From positions 1-29,171 of the IMG/VR virus record IMGVR_UViG_3300048044_000038: a stretch of 29,171 bases of DNA. One strand, written 5' to 3'. The translations under genes and the position numbers were made by a program. Under the pieces are notes generated by a model. It was given only the letters and a program-made list of their open reading frames with translations, was not told where the DNA came from and did not search any database. Of the stretch, positions 19,914 through 27,800 are shown piece by piece. Position 1 is the first letter of the stretch. Each line of letters begins with the position of its first letter. The DNA comes from a virus.

Positions 19914-21259
19914 GCAACATTTCCTTTCATCCTGACGCGAACAGCATGTAGTAAGGCTGCTTGGATGTCATTTTTCTTTGCTAAGGCCATCATGACTTGT
20001 TCATCAATGGTTCCTTTGCTGATGATGTGATGCACGACTACCGTCTCTTTTTGCCCTTGCCGCCAAAGTCTCGCATTGGCTTGTTGGTACAGTTCAAGGC
20101 TCCATGTAAGCGAAAACCAAATCACAGTACTGCCACCCGCTTGCAAGTTTAAGCCATGGCCCGCCGCCGCTGGATGGACTAGGGCAATGGGCGTTTCACC
20201 GTTGTTCCACTGGGTGATATCCGCCGAGGTCTTTAGCTCATTGGCTCGATAAGCTTTCAGTATCCGCTCTCGGTCATGCTGATAGCCATAAAAAATAAGG
20301 ACTGGCTTTCCGTTCGCCGCTTCAATCAAATCTTCTAAAGCTTCGAGCTTCTTGCTATGAATTACCTTGACCACCTTGTTCTCGTCATAAACAGCGCCAC
20401 TAGCCATTTGCAATAGCTTGTTGCTAAGTACTGCTGCATTGACAGCGTCAATATCCCCATCGGCAAAGGGCAAAAGCATTTCCTTTTCAAGTTGCTTGTA
20501 TAAGGCTTTTTCCTTCTCAGATAGTTGTACTTCTATAATATTGTCGATACGCTCCGGCATCTGCAGATAATCACAAGCTTTCATGCTCATACAGATATCG
20601 GATATTTTTTCATATATAACAGCTTCAGCCTGTTCCTTGGGTTTATAGGTGAATACGATCTGCTGATTTCGTTTATCCGGCTCAAAGTATTCTCTACGGT
20701 AATTGCCAATAAACCTGCCAAGCCTTGCCCCTCTATCCAATAGATGGATTTGGCTCCATAAATCAATTAATCCATTGGGCGCGGGCGTACCAGTAAGTCC
20801 AACTACCCGCTTTAGCTTAAGTCTTATTTTTCTTAATGCCTTAAACCGCTTTGCCGCCGGAGACTTGAAACTAGATAACTCATCAATGATCAGCATATCA
20901 AATCCCCACGGATAGGCTTTTGTCAGCCACTCTACATTTTCGCGATTGATAATGTAAATATCGGCTCTCTTGTCTAAGGCAAGCCTGCGTTCTTTTTCCG
21001 AACCTAGCACTTTTGCTATTGTCAGATGCTTTAAGTGCTCCCATTTTTCACATTCCTTGCTCCAGGTGTCCTCGGCTACCCGAAGCGGAGCTACTACTAA
21101 GACCTTAGCCACTTCAAAATAATCGTATAGGAGAGCATCAATGGCTGTGAGTGCTATTACAGTTTTGCCAAGGCCCATTTCCAAGAACAATCCACAAGCA
21201 GGGTGCTCTAGGATAAATGCTTCGGCATAGTCTTGATATTTATGTGGTACATATCTCAT
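19910..21259 (-). CDS. SNF2-family DNA helicase
   Basis: This is a 449-residue protein from ATG 21259; GAGAGGGTG lies four bases upstream. Motifs in order: Walker A LEMGLGKT at 26-33, LVVAPLRVAEDTW near 54-66 (Ia), DELSSFK at 126-132 (II), GLTGTPAPNGL at 154-164 (III), and QANARLWRQGQ near the end (VI). It is the short phage form of SNF2/RapA-like translocases, usually paired with a VRR-NUC nuclease as here. It probably remodels DNA during replication or recombination. The gene overlaps the VRR-NUC gene by 20 bases. Confidence 0.93.
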   Translation of the reverse strand: MRYVPHKYQDYAEAFILEHPACGLFLEMGLGKTVIALTAIDALLYDYFEVAKVLVVAPLRVAEDTWSKECEKWEHLKHLTIAKVLGSEKERRLALDKRADIYIINRENVEWLTKAYPWGFDMLIIDELSSFKSPAAKRFKALRKIRLKLKRVVGLTGTPAPNGLIDLWSQIHLLDRGARLGRFIGNYRREYFEPDKRNQQIVFTYKPKEQAEAVIYEKISDICMSMKACDYLQMPERIDNIIEVQLSEKEKALYKQLEKEMLLPFADGDIDAVNAAVLSNKLLQMASGAVYDENKVVKVIHSKKLEALEDLIEAANGKPVLIFYGYQHDRERILKAYRANELKTSADITQWNNGETPIALVHPAAAGHGLNLQAGGSTVIWFSLTWSLELYQQANARLWRQGQKETVVVHHIISKGTIDEQVMMALAKKNDIQAALLHAVRVRMKGNVA

Positions 21260-21521
21260 CAAGCACCCTCTCTATTTCTTGAACGTTATCTAAGCAATAC
21301 ACTAAAAATCCGAATGCCTCTAATTGCTTTTTTCGCTTTATTTGTAGTGGTCGCAATGGCTTGCCAAGAACCTTTAACTCTACAAAAGCTAATTTCGTCT
21401 TTGGTAGCAGAAGCAATCGGTCAGGAACGCCTGACATCCCAGGTGAAACAAACTTAAGTGCTATCCCGCCACGGTTTTTTACTGCGGCAACAAGAGCTTT
21501 CTCGATTTGCTTCTCAAGCAT
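21240..21521 (-). CDS. VRR-NUC domain nuclease
   Basis: This is a 93-residue protein from ATG 21521 (TTG 21527 possible). It is almost entirely the VRR-NUC fold: MLEKQIEKALVAAVKNRGG, PGMSGVPDRLLLLP with Asp34, FVELK with Glu48 and Lys50, and LRPLQ with Gln60. This makes the PD-(D/E)xK active site. The family is a structure-selective nuclease in FAN1-like proteins and phages. It is encoded beside the SNF2 helicase. Its own ribosome site is weak; a strong GAGGAGAG site instead serves a short frame beginning at 21537. Confidence 0.9.
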   Translation of the reverse strand: MLEKQIEKALVAAVKNRGGIALKFVSPGMSGVPDRLLLLPKTKLAFVELKVLGKPLRPLQIKRKKQLEAFGFLVYCLDNVQEIERVLDEICTT

Positions 21522-21537
21522 CTTCAAAACTCAACAT
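21516..21537 (-). other. Short leader frame ahead of VRR-NUC
   Basis: GAGGAGAGAAATTT precedes ATG 21537, which begins a 7-codon frame MLSFEDA ending in TGA at 21516-21518, overlapping ATG 21519-21521 of the nuclease gene by one base plus its next codon. It would couple VRR-NUC translation by reinitiation. Confidence 0.5.
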
Positions 21538-21550
21538 AAATTTCTCTCCT

Positions 21551-21793
21551 CTACGCTATTGCCATAGTGCAAAAATCCCTTACGCGCGCGTACAGGTGTA
21601 TATACGTGTTGTTTACTATATATAAATAATATATATACTCTAATAGATATTTATGGTAATGAGGCAATGACAGTCTTTGAACCTTTGCGATTACTGACTT
21701 TGTTTCGTTGCCATCAGCGATTGCCTTTGACCCTTTTATGGCAATTGGCAAGAGATCATCTGCATTGCCATTTCTGCCTATTGCCATCGCCAA
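21551..21793 (-). CDS. Doubtful small frame in the repeat/AT-rich segment
   Basis: An 80-codon frame starts at TTG 21793 (weak GAGG upstream, ATG two codons later). The product begins MAMAIGRNGNADDLLPIAIK and ends in a Tyr/Ile-rich part that mostly reflects the AT-rich DNA. I do not recognise it. The DNA repeats and strong AT bias suggest a non-coding role; coding is possible for the first 40 codons. Confidence 0.3.
   Translation of the reverse strand: MAMAIGRNGNADDLLPIAIKGSKAIADGNETKSVIAKVQRLSLPHYHKYLLEYIYYLYIVNNTYIHLYARVRDFCTMAIA
21558..21787. repeat. ATTGCCAT repeat cluster with AT-rich core; candidate origin
   Basis: Exact ATTGCCAT copies lie at 21558, 21764 and 21780, with an inverted ATGGCAAT at 21738 and near-copies at 21661 and 21707. 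Between 21600 and 21660 lies a very AT-rich stretch with TATATA runs. The segment is next to the primase-helicase gene. Confidence 0.5.
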
Positions 21794-24166
21794 TTAAGCC
21801 TCAGCAATCCGCACATACCCTCTCGCAACACCATAGGGTCTAAAGTCAAGCTTATCGTATTTGCCACCCTTATACTTTTCCCAGCCTTCCATGCTGGCCA
21901 TAATGGAATGAAGCTCATTTCCATCATGCCGTTTAATATTGCTGGGATCTTTGCCAAAACACTCTATCCAGATTTCATTAACGCAAACTTTCATGCGTTT
22001 TTCCGTACCGTCTTCGGGTTTTAAAAATCCCCAGCCATTTATAAAGTCGACACGCTCTTTCCTAGACAGTTTCGTCCAGTTATTTGGCAGCAGCTTTTCT
22101 AGGTATTCACGCACCAAACCTTCTCTATCATCGATCTCCATGGCATCCCGCTGCTCTACTGCAGCAATTTCAGACAAGTTCTTATCAAGGAACAAAGGCT
22201 CCTTGGCTTTATACTTTACAAGGGCTTCGGCCCATATTTGGCAAACTTCTTCCTTTGTTAAAGCCCACGCTTTTTTACTACCCTCACCATTTACTTTCAC
22301 TGGCCAAAAACGACGGTTGCCTGTGGTATCGCGCAAGTAGCCGCCTTCGGCATTTGTGGTACCAATAAATACACACTGCCTTGGATGCGGTGTCACTCGG
22401 CGGCCAAAACTGGCCCGGTAAATATCGTTTTGTCTGGATAAAAAACTACGCAAAGTCTCTACCTCTGCTTTACGAAGACCTGCAAGCTCGCCAATTTCAA
22501 ATATCCAATAGCCTTGCAGCTTCTCAGCAGCTGTCTTATCCTGGGTGTCGGATAACTGTAAACTATCGCTGAACCACTCACCGCCAAGTTTGGCGATGAG
22601 CGTACTTTTACCAATGCCCTGCGGGCCATTCAACACGAGCATCGTGTCAAACTTACAGCCTGGCTCATAGACTCTCGCAATAGCAGCGCATAGAATCTTT
22701 CGAGTCACCGAACGAATATAAGCATTATCACTGGCACCCAAGTGGTCAATAAGCAGGGTATCTATACGCAGCATTCCATCCCACTTCGGTAACCTTCCCA
22801 GATATTCCCGAATCGGATGGTAAGAACGATCATCGGTTACCTTGGTCACCGCCACATCGTAATTTCTAGCCGTAAAGGTTCCATAGCTCCGGTCAATATA
22901 ACTGATGAGCTGTGCATCATCAGCATCCCGCCACCATTTGTGTACGTTTACCCAAGGCACAGGGCCTTTAATTTCCATGCTGTCTCCTAACTGATTGAAA
23001 ACAATATGCTGCAGTTGATGGTCATGCTCTAAGATAAGAATGAGGTTTTTTAGTGTGTTCAGTACTGTGCCTTTCTTGTCAATTTCAAGCAGCGTCTGCC
23101 AGTCATCTGCTTCTACATGAAACTCACTGTTTACTTGTACCTGTCGTTCCTGGGCCAGTTCCCGCCTCACGCCTTCATCTGCAGTGGCAAGCTCCTGCAT
23201 TGCTTGGTACGAGGGAAGTTTTATCGGGGTGGTATCCTCATCGACCTTGCCATCTAGCTCACCGAATTTATGAAGGCGCACTACATCAAAAGCGTTGCAG
23301 AGCTTGCCGCAAGCCGGATCGGTGGCATGGTGAGAGAAAGCAAATTTATCTTCATAAATTAGTACACCGGCGGCGCTGTCGGCGGGAATGTAATCATACC
23401 GTCCAGGCATAGCGCTAGGTTTATAAACGTCGGGAATGAACTTTTCAATAGCCTCTTGCACACTATAGGCTTTGCAAAAGGCACCAATAACTCCGGCCTT
23501 CGCTAACGGATCGGCCTGTTTCGCAATAGTGCGTTTGACAACGGCAATCTGCCTAGAAGATACCGGCCAACTGGACGTGTCTCGCCAGTTCTTGTAAGTG
23601 GCCAAAATTTTATCAGGATCAAGAAATACGCCCTCTTGCTGTTCAAATATAAATTCACCGTCACAAGAAGTCGAAGCCCAGTACATCAGCCGGATTGGTT
23701 CATAGGTGGTGTCGTCAAACTGTTCCATGCCGATATCATAGGCGACCTTACGAGCCACTGCGGTATATTCATCGGCGGTCACGTTTCTGGCTAAAGGGAT
23801 GATAAGCCTAAGTCGAGGCTTATCCGGCGTATGTTTGTGGGTGGAATAAACGCAGCAAGCAAAATCAAAGAACATACTGATTTGCTCCCAAATTCCTGGA
23901 CCGGCATAATCCATATCCAATGTAAGCAAAGAACGAAACGCCACAAAACCGGTCTTACGTTTGCCGTCTTGAAGCTTTCCAGCTACAAAACCGCCCACAT
24001 CTTTGACCTCGTCCTGTTTGGCCTTCGAAAGCTGACGGTATTCAACAACACTTTCCGAGGTGCGAATGGTCCCCTGGACCCGTTCGAGAAATTCTGACCA
24101 AGTCAGTTCTTGGTTCTTCCATAGCTTGTCCCTACGACTATTCGCAGTAGCAATTGTCAGCTTCAA
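21794..24166 (-). CDS. Primase-polymerase/VapE-type helicase
   Basis: This is a 790-residue protein from TTG 24166 with GGAGGTG six bases upstream. Residues about 60-200 look like an archaeo-eukaryotic primase domain: SLLTLDMDYAG with Asp84 and Asp86, YSTHKHTPDKPRLRLIIPL near 107-125. Residues about 440-720 are the virulence-associated E helicase: NGPQGIGKSTLIAKLGG near 510-525 (Walker A), YWIFEIGELAG (Walker B), and FIGTTNAEGGYLRDTTGNRR (sensor and arginine finger). It would unwind and prime phage DNA with the polymerase encoded upstream. This two-domain form replaces separate primase and helicase genes in many Firmicute phages. Confidence 0.93.
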   Translation of the reverse strand: MKLTIATANSRRDKLWKNQELTWSEFLERVQGTIRTSESVVEYRQLSKAKQDEVKDVGGFVAGKLQDGKRKTGFVAFRSLLTLDMDYAGPGIWEQISMFFDFACCVYSTHKHTPDKPRLRLIIPLARNVTADEYTAVARKVAYDIGMEQFDDTTYEPIRLMYWASTSCDGEFIFEQQEGVFLDPDKILATYKNWRDTSSWPVSSRQIAVVKRTIAKQADPLAKAGVIGAFCKAYSVQEAIEKFIPDVYKPSAMPGRYDYIPADSAAGVLIYEDKFAFSHHATDPACGKLCNAFDVVRLHKFGELDGKVDEDTTPIKLPSYQAMQELATADEGVRRELAQERQVQVNSEFHVEADDWQTLLEIDKKGTVLNTLKNLILILEHDHQLQHIVFNQLGDSMEIKGPVPWVNVHKWWRDADDAQLISYIDRSYGTFTARNYDVAVTKVTDDRSYHPIREYLGRLPKWDGMLRIDTLLIDHLGASDNAYIRSVTRKILCAAIARVYEPGCKFDTMLVLNGPQGIGKSTLIAKLGGEWFSDSLQLSDTQDKTAAEKLQGYWIFEIGELAGLRKAEVETLRSFLSRQNDIYRASFGRRVTPHPRQCVFIGTTNAEGGYLRDTTGNRRFWPVKVNGEGSKKAWALTKEEVCQIWAEALVKYKAKEPLFLDKNLSEIAAVEQRDAMEIDDREGLVREYLEKLLPNNWTKLSRKERVDFINGWGFLKPEDGTEKRMKVCVNEIWIECFGKDPSNIKRHDGNELHSIMASMEGWEKYKGGKYDKLDFRPYGVARGYVRIAEA

Positions 24167-24190
24167 AGGCTAACACCTCCGTGTTTGATA

Positions 24191-24412
24191 TCATTTTTTT
24201 CGCCCTTGTAGCTCGTTGATTAGCCGAATTAAATACCACTCACATTTACACAAACTATCGACGCCGCCCTTGTGCTTATATCTCCACAGGTATTTCATGC
24301 AGTTGCCTTTTAAATAACTTTCAAACTCTGGCAAGGTCATACTTGCTTTTATTGCCTCAATACATTCAATATTGCCAGCTGTATAATGCTCTGGGTGGTT
24401 TATTTGATCCAT
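24191..24412 (-). CDS. DUF3310 protein
   Basis: This is a 73-residue protein from ATG 24412 with GAGGTG upstream; the frame extends into the polymerase gene but has no start there with a ribosome site. It has the DUF3310 pattern: HPEHYTAGNIECIEAI, then FESYLKGNCMKYLWRYKHKG and the closing KCEWYLIRLINEL. These small proteins are sometimes labelled nucleotide kinase, but no P-loop is present here, so that label is unsupported. It is common in phage replication operons. Confidence 0.88.
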   Translation of the reverse strand: MDQINHPEHYTAGNIECIEAIKASMTLPEFESYLKGNCMKYLWRYKHKGGVDSLCKCEWYLIRLINELQGRKK

Positions 24413-24422
24413 TATTGACACC

Positions 24423-27263
24423 TCAATCCTTCCTGTAGTAGTCACATTCAAACCCATCGGCGTTCATTGGCAACCCCTCTGCCCAAAGTGGCACGACTGC
24501 CATCAATTCATATATCTCTTCCAGAGAACCATATCCAATCGGCGATTCTATGATTATTTCATCATGCACATGCATTACTATTTCGTATCCGGACTGAGTC
24601 ACTAGGAGCATAGCTTCTGCCAACAGATCACGAGCAGTAGCCTGTACGATATTCTCCACGAGTTTCGGGCCATAGGTGTCAATCCGGCACCAGCGTTTGT
24701 TCTCGCCAATTCCCTCATAGGTAACGCCCTCACGACCAAACTTGTTGATTTCAATCCTTGGTTTGATATAAGCTAGTTTTCTGCTTGAGGGAAGGGTTAT
24801 AAATAACACGCCGCTAGTGCATTCCAGCTTAACTCTACCAAGGGTTTGCGGCGTTTTATCTCTAACTGCCTTAAGCGCTGCCCTGTCGACATTCCACCAA
24901 AGCTTAGTGATGTTGGGATTGGCGGCGCGCCACGCAGTAACAAGCTGTTGTAATTCTTCTTCAGCTACTCCCATATCTAATGCGCCCATAGCCGTTAAAG
25001 CTCCAACGCTGCCACCGTACCCAAGAGCCAATTCTGAAATCTTTCCCTTTTGCCTGAGTGGTGAACCTTTCGTAATCTCTTTAATAGGCACTTTGAACAT
25101 TTGACTTGCAGAGGCTTCATAGATTTTACCATGCGTTGCAAATACGTCCATTCGCCACTTTTCACCAGCTAGCCAAGCAATCACTCTGGCTTCAATCGCA
25201 CTGAAGTCAGCTACCATAAATCTATGGCTCGGTTTCGGAATAAAAGCTGTACGAATAAGCTCTGATAGCAGATTGGGTACACTTTCAAAGAATAGTTCAA
25301 GTTCATCAAAGCGACCTTGCCTTAATAAATTTCTTGCAAGTGTTAAGTCTCTTTCATGATTCTGAGGTAAATTATGCACCTGTACTAAACGGCCTGAATT
25401 ACCTGTAATCCATACCTTACCATTTCGTCTGACGATAAAATATCCAGTTGGAGTTTCAGCACAATAGACTCTTCCAGAAAAATTGATAATTTGAGGTTTT
25501 TCTCTGATTTCATTGCGACCTAGTGGAGTAAGCCAAATGTTAACTACGTACAAATCACTCCATTGTTCTTCCTTTCTCCTCTTTTTTATAATCGTTGCTG
25601 CACGCCCGGATAGATGGGAAAATGCTTGAATAATATCAGCATTTTGCTTGTTAATTGTAGAATACTGAATGGAATTAGGACCACACCTACAAGCATCCCA
25701 CATTTCTAATTCATCAAAAACTACATCAGCCGATTCATCCAGAAGCCACATATTAAAATTCTTATCCCTAAATGCCCGAAGCCATAATGGCATCATTCTT
25801 GATTTGATGGAAATCACAGTAGATTTTTCTCTTTTCGCTACTGTAAAAACAATTCCAGCTTTCCGCAACAAGTTCTTACAACGTTCGATTTTTCTTTGTT
25901 TAGCAAAATGAAATCTTAAATCTCCATCGTGAGTGTAGTGTCCATCAGCTTGCGTCATAATTAAAATGCGTAATTCAGAATGCTCTAGACTAGAATTTGT
26001 CTGACGTCTTCCAGTAAAAGGAATAGTAAATCGTTTCATTGCTAAATTTTCAATCGTGTCAGTTTCCCATTTGCATTCTTTGCTCCAGTACGCCATACGA
26101 TGCTCAGGTGTACTTAACTGGGAGCATCTCTGAGACTCAACCGAATACATCGCTCCAGTATAATCAAACGATACTGGAGTTGCTTTTTGAAATGATATAT
26201 ACTCTGTTGCCGATGTCCAGCAAGCAATGTCGCCGCCATACCACTCATCAAGCCTTTTCCAACCGTTTGAGGTTAGTACCTCATGATCCCCTGTAAGGCA
26301 CCAGCGGCCAGTTCGGTTTGCTCCATAAAACTGCAATAGCCCTCGCACTCGGCCATCGGGACATACGGCACGTTCAATAGCTTCATATTTCTTGATGGAG
26401 GTTTTGGCCATTTGCAGCCTTAAATTCAGCAAGCGCTCTACTTCTCCATCCGCTTCCTTGGCAAGATCAGTCACAGCCTGCTTCGATAAACTATCGACTT
26501 TAACACCATTTTCAAATAACCATTCTTTCAATTGTGCTACTGAATTGGGATTAGCAATGCCAGTCAAGAGTTGCGCTTCGGCAAAGGTATCCTCCTTGTG
26601 AAGCCGATCGCAGCTAATGGCTTGCTTCACTAACCCCCTATCCACAAAAATTCCCCGGTCATTAATTTGCTGATCAAGGGTATAGAGCTCCTGCTCTTTT
26701 GCGCTGATGGGGTGGCTAATCAGCTTATCTCTTATCGCCCGTTCAACTTCGACATCTCGAATGCAGTAAGTCTTGAATAGTTGCCATTTTTCATTTGCAT
26801 GAAATGGGAGATTTCGTGTACGCCCCTCATTAACCTGAGTTGCCTTACAGGGAATGCAGAAATATTTGATTAAATCCTTGCCCTCACGCATTTTCTGCTG
26901 TTCCAGGCCCAGCACTTGGGCAACGCCAGCCAGGGATAATGGTAATCCAAGCTGCGCCGCCTGCACCGCTGTACACTGCCAGCTAACAGGTGATAATGCT
27001 TGCTTTAAATATTTTGACAAACAAGTTCGCTCAAAGTTAGCATTAAACGCTGTTTTAATGATGCGATCATCTGATAAATCTTGCATCACACCTTCTGGTA
27101 GACACTCACCACATGCCAAGTCTACAATTTGTACCTCAGCATCATCATAAGCATAGGCAAATAGTAAAATTTCAAAATCAGGACTTGAGGTGTACGCATA
27201 CACCCCAGCCTTGATCAGATCCACACTAGAAAAGGTCTCGATATCTATACCAAGCAATCTCAT
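24423..27263 (-). CDS. polA: Family A DNA polymerase with intein
   Basis: The precursor has 946 residues and the mature enzyme about 645. ATG 27263 overlaps the DUF2815 stop (ATGA). The 3'-5' exonuclease spans residues 1-200: GIDIET (Asp7, Glu9), AFNANFER near 72-79, YCIRDVE (Tyr166, Asp170). The polymerase follows: GRW/SGRLVQVHNLP split by the intein at 321/623, motif A VADFSAIEARV near 684-694 with Asp686, motif B PLRQKGKISELALGYG at 735-750, and motif C MHVHDEI with His900, Asp901. It copies phage DNA with proofreading. There is no 5' nuclease domain, as in T7-like polymerases. Confidence 0.95.
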   Translation of the reverse strand: MRLLGIDIETFSSVDLIKAGVYAYTSSPDFEILLFAYAYDDAEVQIVDLACGECLPEGVMQDLSDDRIIKTAFNANFERTCLSKYLKQALSPVSWQCTAVQAAQLGLPLSLAGVAQVLGLEQQKMREGKDLIKYFCIPCKATQVNEGRTRNLPFHANEKWQLFKTYCIRDVEVERAIRDKLISHPISAKEQELYTLDQQINDRGIFVDRGLVKQAISCDRLHKEDTFAEAQLLTGIANPNSVAQLKEWLFENGVKVDSLSKQAVTDLAKEADGEVERLLNLRLQMAKTSIKKYEAIERAVCPDGRVRGLLQFYGANRTGRWCLTGDHEVLTSNGWKRLDEWYGGDIACWTSATEYISFQKATPVSFDYTGAMYSVESQRCSQLSTPEHRMAYWSKECKWETDTIENLAMKRFTIPFTGRRQTNSSLEHSELRILIMTQADGHYTHDGDLRFHFAKQRKIERCKNLLRKAGIVFTVAKREKSTVISIKSRMMPLWLRAFRDKNFNMWLLDESADVVFDELEMWDACRCGPNSIQYSTINKQNADIIQAFSHLSGRAATIIKKRRKEEQWSDLYVVNIWLTPLGRNEIREKPQIINFSGRVYCAETPTGYFIVRRNGKVWITGNSGRLVQVHNLPQNHERDLTLARNLLRQGRFDELELFFESVPNLLSELIRTAFIPKPSHRFMVADFSAIEARVIAWLAGEKWRMDVFATHGKIYEASASQMFKVPIKEITKGSPLRQKGKISELALGYGGSVGALTAMGALDMGVAEEELQQLVTAWRAANPNITKLWWNVDRAALKAVRDKTPQTLGRVKLECTSGVLFITLPSSRKLAYIKPRIEINKFGREGVTYEGIGENKRWCRIDTYGPKLVENIVQATARDLLAEAMLLVTQSGYEIVMHVHDEIIIESPIGYGSLEEIYELMAVVPLWAEGLPMNADGFECDYYRKD
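25398..26300 (-). mobile_element. Intein with LAGLIDADG-type homing endonuclease, in DNA polymerase
   Basis: The intein is 301 residues, precursor Cys322 to Asn622. It starts CLTGDHEVLT (block A, nucleophile Cys) and has a TPEH block B (385-388). The ending RVYCAETPTGYFIVRR and VWITGN is followed by Ser623 as first extein residue. The endonuclease core includes ILIMTQADGH near 433-442 and a second, degenerate motif FDELEMWDACRC near 516-527. The residue before the terminal Asn is Gly, not the usual His. It sits inside the conserved TGR/W-SGR-NLP motif near the polymerase thumb. Confidence 0.93.
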
Positions 27264-27799
27264 GCCAGAAAATCGTCATCTTCTGCCGTTGTAAAATCGT
27301 CCTCCGCTCTGCTGCGTCCGCTGAGTGGTTCGCCATCGACCAGCTTTTGCAAGTTTTGCAACCCACAGGCAATGCCCTTATTTCCGTTTTGATTAAAAGC
27401 ATAAAATGTGATACTTGCTCTACCATAGCAACCGCTGTACAACTCACTCTGGTCAAGAATCGATTTAACATTTTTATCCACGACACCAGGTCTGTCCTTG
27501 CTATTGGCATTAACGAAATAGCAATTCTTATAGGCCTCGTCATCTGCTCTATCAACATCGCCATCACGAAGTGGCAGTTTTAAACTGGCAGGAACTTTGC
27601 CACCAAACTTTAAGGCACCGTCCTTCTTGGCCTGCTCGATTGCGACCTTGATAGCGGCGATGGTTTTCTTATCTGACTTGGGTATGATAAGGGATACGCT
27701 GTACTTCTCATCGCCACCATTAATAGATTTTGGTTCCCATATGTTTGCATAACTGAATCTGACCTTACCAGTTACTACTTTTGTTGTATTATTTTCCAT
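27260..27799 (-). CDS. DUF2815 ssDNA-binding-like protein
   Basis: This is a 179-residue protein. The start is ATG 27799, ten bases after GAGGAG; a TTG at 27817 lies inside that ribosome site and is unlikely. DUF2815 traits are VVTGKVRFSYANIWEPKSIN, KYSVSLIIPKSDKKTIAAI, and later SELYSGCYGRASITFYAF. The last 20 residues are acidic (EDDFTTAEDDDFLA), as in single-stranded DNA-binding proteins such as T7 gp2.5, where the acidic tail contacts the polymerase. The gene overlaps the polymerase start, supporting a joint role. Confidence 0.88.
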   Translation of the reverse strand: MENNTTKVVTGKVRFSYANIWEPKSINGGDEKYSVSLIIPKSDKKTIAAIKVAIEQAKKDGALKFGGKVPASLKLPLRDGDVDRADDEAYKNCYFVNANSKDRPGVVDKNVKSILDQSELYSGCYGRASITFYAFNQNGNKGIACGLQNLQKLVDGEPLSGRSRAEDDFTTAEDDDFLA

Positions 27800-27800
27800 G

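Noticed and set aside
24191-24412. Nucleotide kinase label for the DUF3310 protein
   Set aside because: There is no P-loop or kinase motif in 73 residues.
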